Assembly (NCBI GenBank): GCA_007123465.1
Contig: SKLB01000304.1
Span: 1 to 6,439, forward strand
Direction: 5' to 3'
DNA length: 6,439 nucleotides
Origin: Spirochaetales bacterium
GTDB taxonomy: Bacteria; Spirochaetota; Spirochaetia; DSM-27196; PWMO01
Shown here: positions 6,104 through 6,439 of the stretch, one piece after another
Numbering within the stretch: the stretch's first letter is position 1
Layout of the letters: the number at the start of each line of letters is the position of its first letter
Translations under genes and position numbers: made by a program
Notes under the pieces: model-generated
Database searches by the model: none
The model's input: the letters and a program-made list of their open reading frames with translations, nothing else
Told to the model about the DNA's origin: nothing

Positions 6104-6105
6104 GG

Positions 6106-6372
6106 CTACGAAGCGAGTGCGTTGAGCTTCTTCTGCAGTCGAGACTTCGTCCGCGCGGCGGTGTTCCTGTGATATACGCCCTTGTGGACGGCGGAATCAA
6201 TCAGTTTGGTGACTGCGAGATAGTGCTCCCTGGCGAGCTCCTGGTCACCGGCTTTCAGCGCTTCAAGGAAGCGACGAATGCTACTGCGCACCTGGCTCCG
6301 CTCACTCTTGTGGCGGACGCGCGCTTTTTCACTCTGTCTGTGGCGTTTTGCCGCCGAACCTTTAACAATCAA
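6106..6372 (-). CDS. rpsT: 30S ribosomal protein S20
   Basis: S20 is a small, basic, three-helix protein that binds 16S rRNA early in 30S assembly. From TTG at 6370-6372 the product is 88 residues, the usual S20 length. It opens with MIVKGSAAKRHRQSEKARVR, matching the family pattern of a basic N-terminus followed by a long helix (RSSIRRFLEALKAGD). It ends with the typical segment VHKGVYHRNTAARTKSRLQK. A perfect AGGAGG lies nine bases before the TTG, so I prefer it over the ATG at 6393, which would add seven residues and place the ribosome site inside the gene. E. coli rpsT also starts with UUG, and S20 limits its own translation there, so similar feedback is possible. Its promoter is probably beyond the right edge. 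hup follows after 103 bases. Confidence 0.95.
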   Translation of the reverse strand: MIVKGSAAKRHRQSEKARVRHKSERSQVRSSIRRFLEALKAGDQELAREHYLAVTKLIDSAVHKGVYHRNTAARTKSRLQKKLNALAS

Positions 6373-6381
6373 ACGTGGATT

Positions 6382-6387
6382 CCTCCT
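6382..6387 (-). promoter_or_regulatory. Ribosome binding site of rpsT
   Basis: A perfect AGGAGG on the minus strand, nine bases before the TTG at 6372. It decides the TTG start against the upstream ATG at 6393. Confidence 0.85.
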
Positions 6388-6399
6388 GTGCATTAGAAC

Positions 6400-6430
6400 A
6401 CGTTACCGTGCAGTGAATTGAAACGTTACC
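6400..6430 (-). repeat. Tandem 8-base repeats upstream of rpsT
   Basis: GGTAACGT occurs at 6423-6430 and 6400-6407 on the minus strand, 23 bases start to start, about two DNA turns. They lie 28 to 58 bases before the rpsT start, where a promoter or operator could be. No convincing -35/-10 pair is visible within the window. Confidence 0.4.
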
Positions 6431-6439
6431 AAATCCTAC

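Noticed and set aside
6373..6393. ATG start for rpsT giving 95 residues
   Set aside because: The perfect AGGAGG lies inside that extra segment. The TTG gives the usual 88-residue S20.

Overview
The window carries eight protein-coding genes, all on the minus strand and tightly packed. In transcription order, from high to low coordinate, they are: ribosomal protein S20 (rpsT), an HU-family nucleoid protein (hup), apolipoprotein N-acyltransferase (lnt), a receiver-domain response regulator with an unusual C-terminal region, a 73-residue TPR-type protein, a bactofilin, CinA, and the first 394 codons of transcription termination factor Rho, which runs off the left edge. I see no rRNA, tRNA, mobile element or CRISPR array. 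Every long reading frame on the plus strand is the antisense shadow of one of these genes.

The protein sequences and gene order suggest a spirochaete. From memory, rho, the HU gene and rpsT lie close together in Borrelia (hbb region), and hup, lnt and rho lie close together in Treponema. The GC-rich codon use argues against Borrelia. A free-living or host-associated member of the Spirochaetaceae/Treponemataceae would fit, but this assignment is inference and no marker in the window fixes the genus.

Region by region: 6106-6372 is rpsT, which uses a TTG start behind a perfect AGGAGG. 6003-6105 is a structured spacer. 5700-6002 (hup) and 4007-5698 (lnt) are one base apart. A 43-base gap with a candidate promoter leads to the response regulator (3220-3963), which overlaps the TPR gene (3002-3223) by 4 bases. 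The bactofilin (2575-2997) follows after 4 bases and overlaps cinA (1365-2582) by 8. A 182-base gap (1183-1364) then holds a good sigma70-type promoter, whose -35 box lies in the last two codons of cinA, and a leader of about 155 bases before rho.

How the genes may work together: the ends of the cluster are housekeeping functions (translation, nucleoid, lipoprotein maturation, NMN salvage/DNA-damage associated CinA, transcription termination). The middle three genes look like a translationally coupled signalling/cytoskeletal unit. The response regulator has a receiver joined to a histidine-kinase dimerisation-like helix pair, in which the phospho-accepting His position is Arg. The TPR protein resembles the C-terminal tail normally fused to class III adenylate/guanylate cyclases. 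The bactofilin is a polymer-forming beta-helix protein. This middle unit is the most likely place in the window for undescribed biology. Five of the eight genes start with TTG or GTG.
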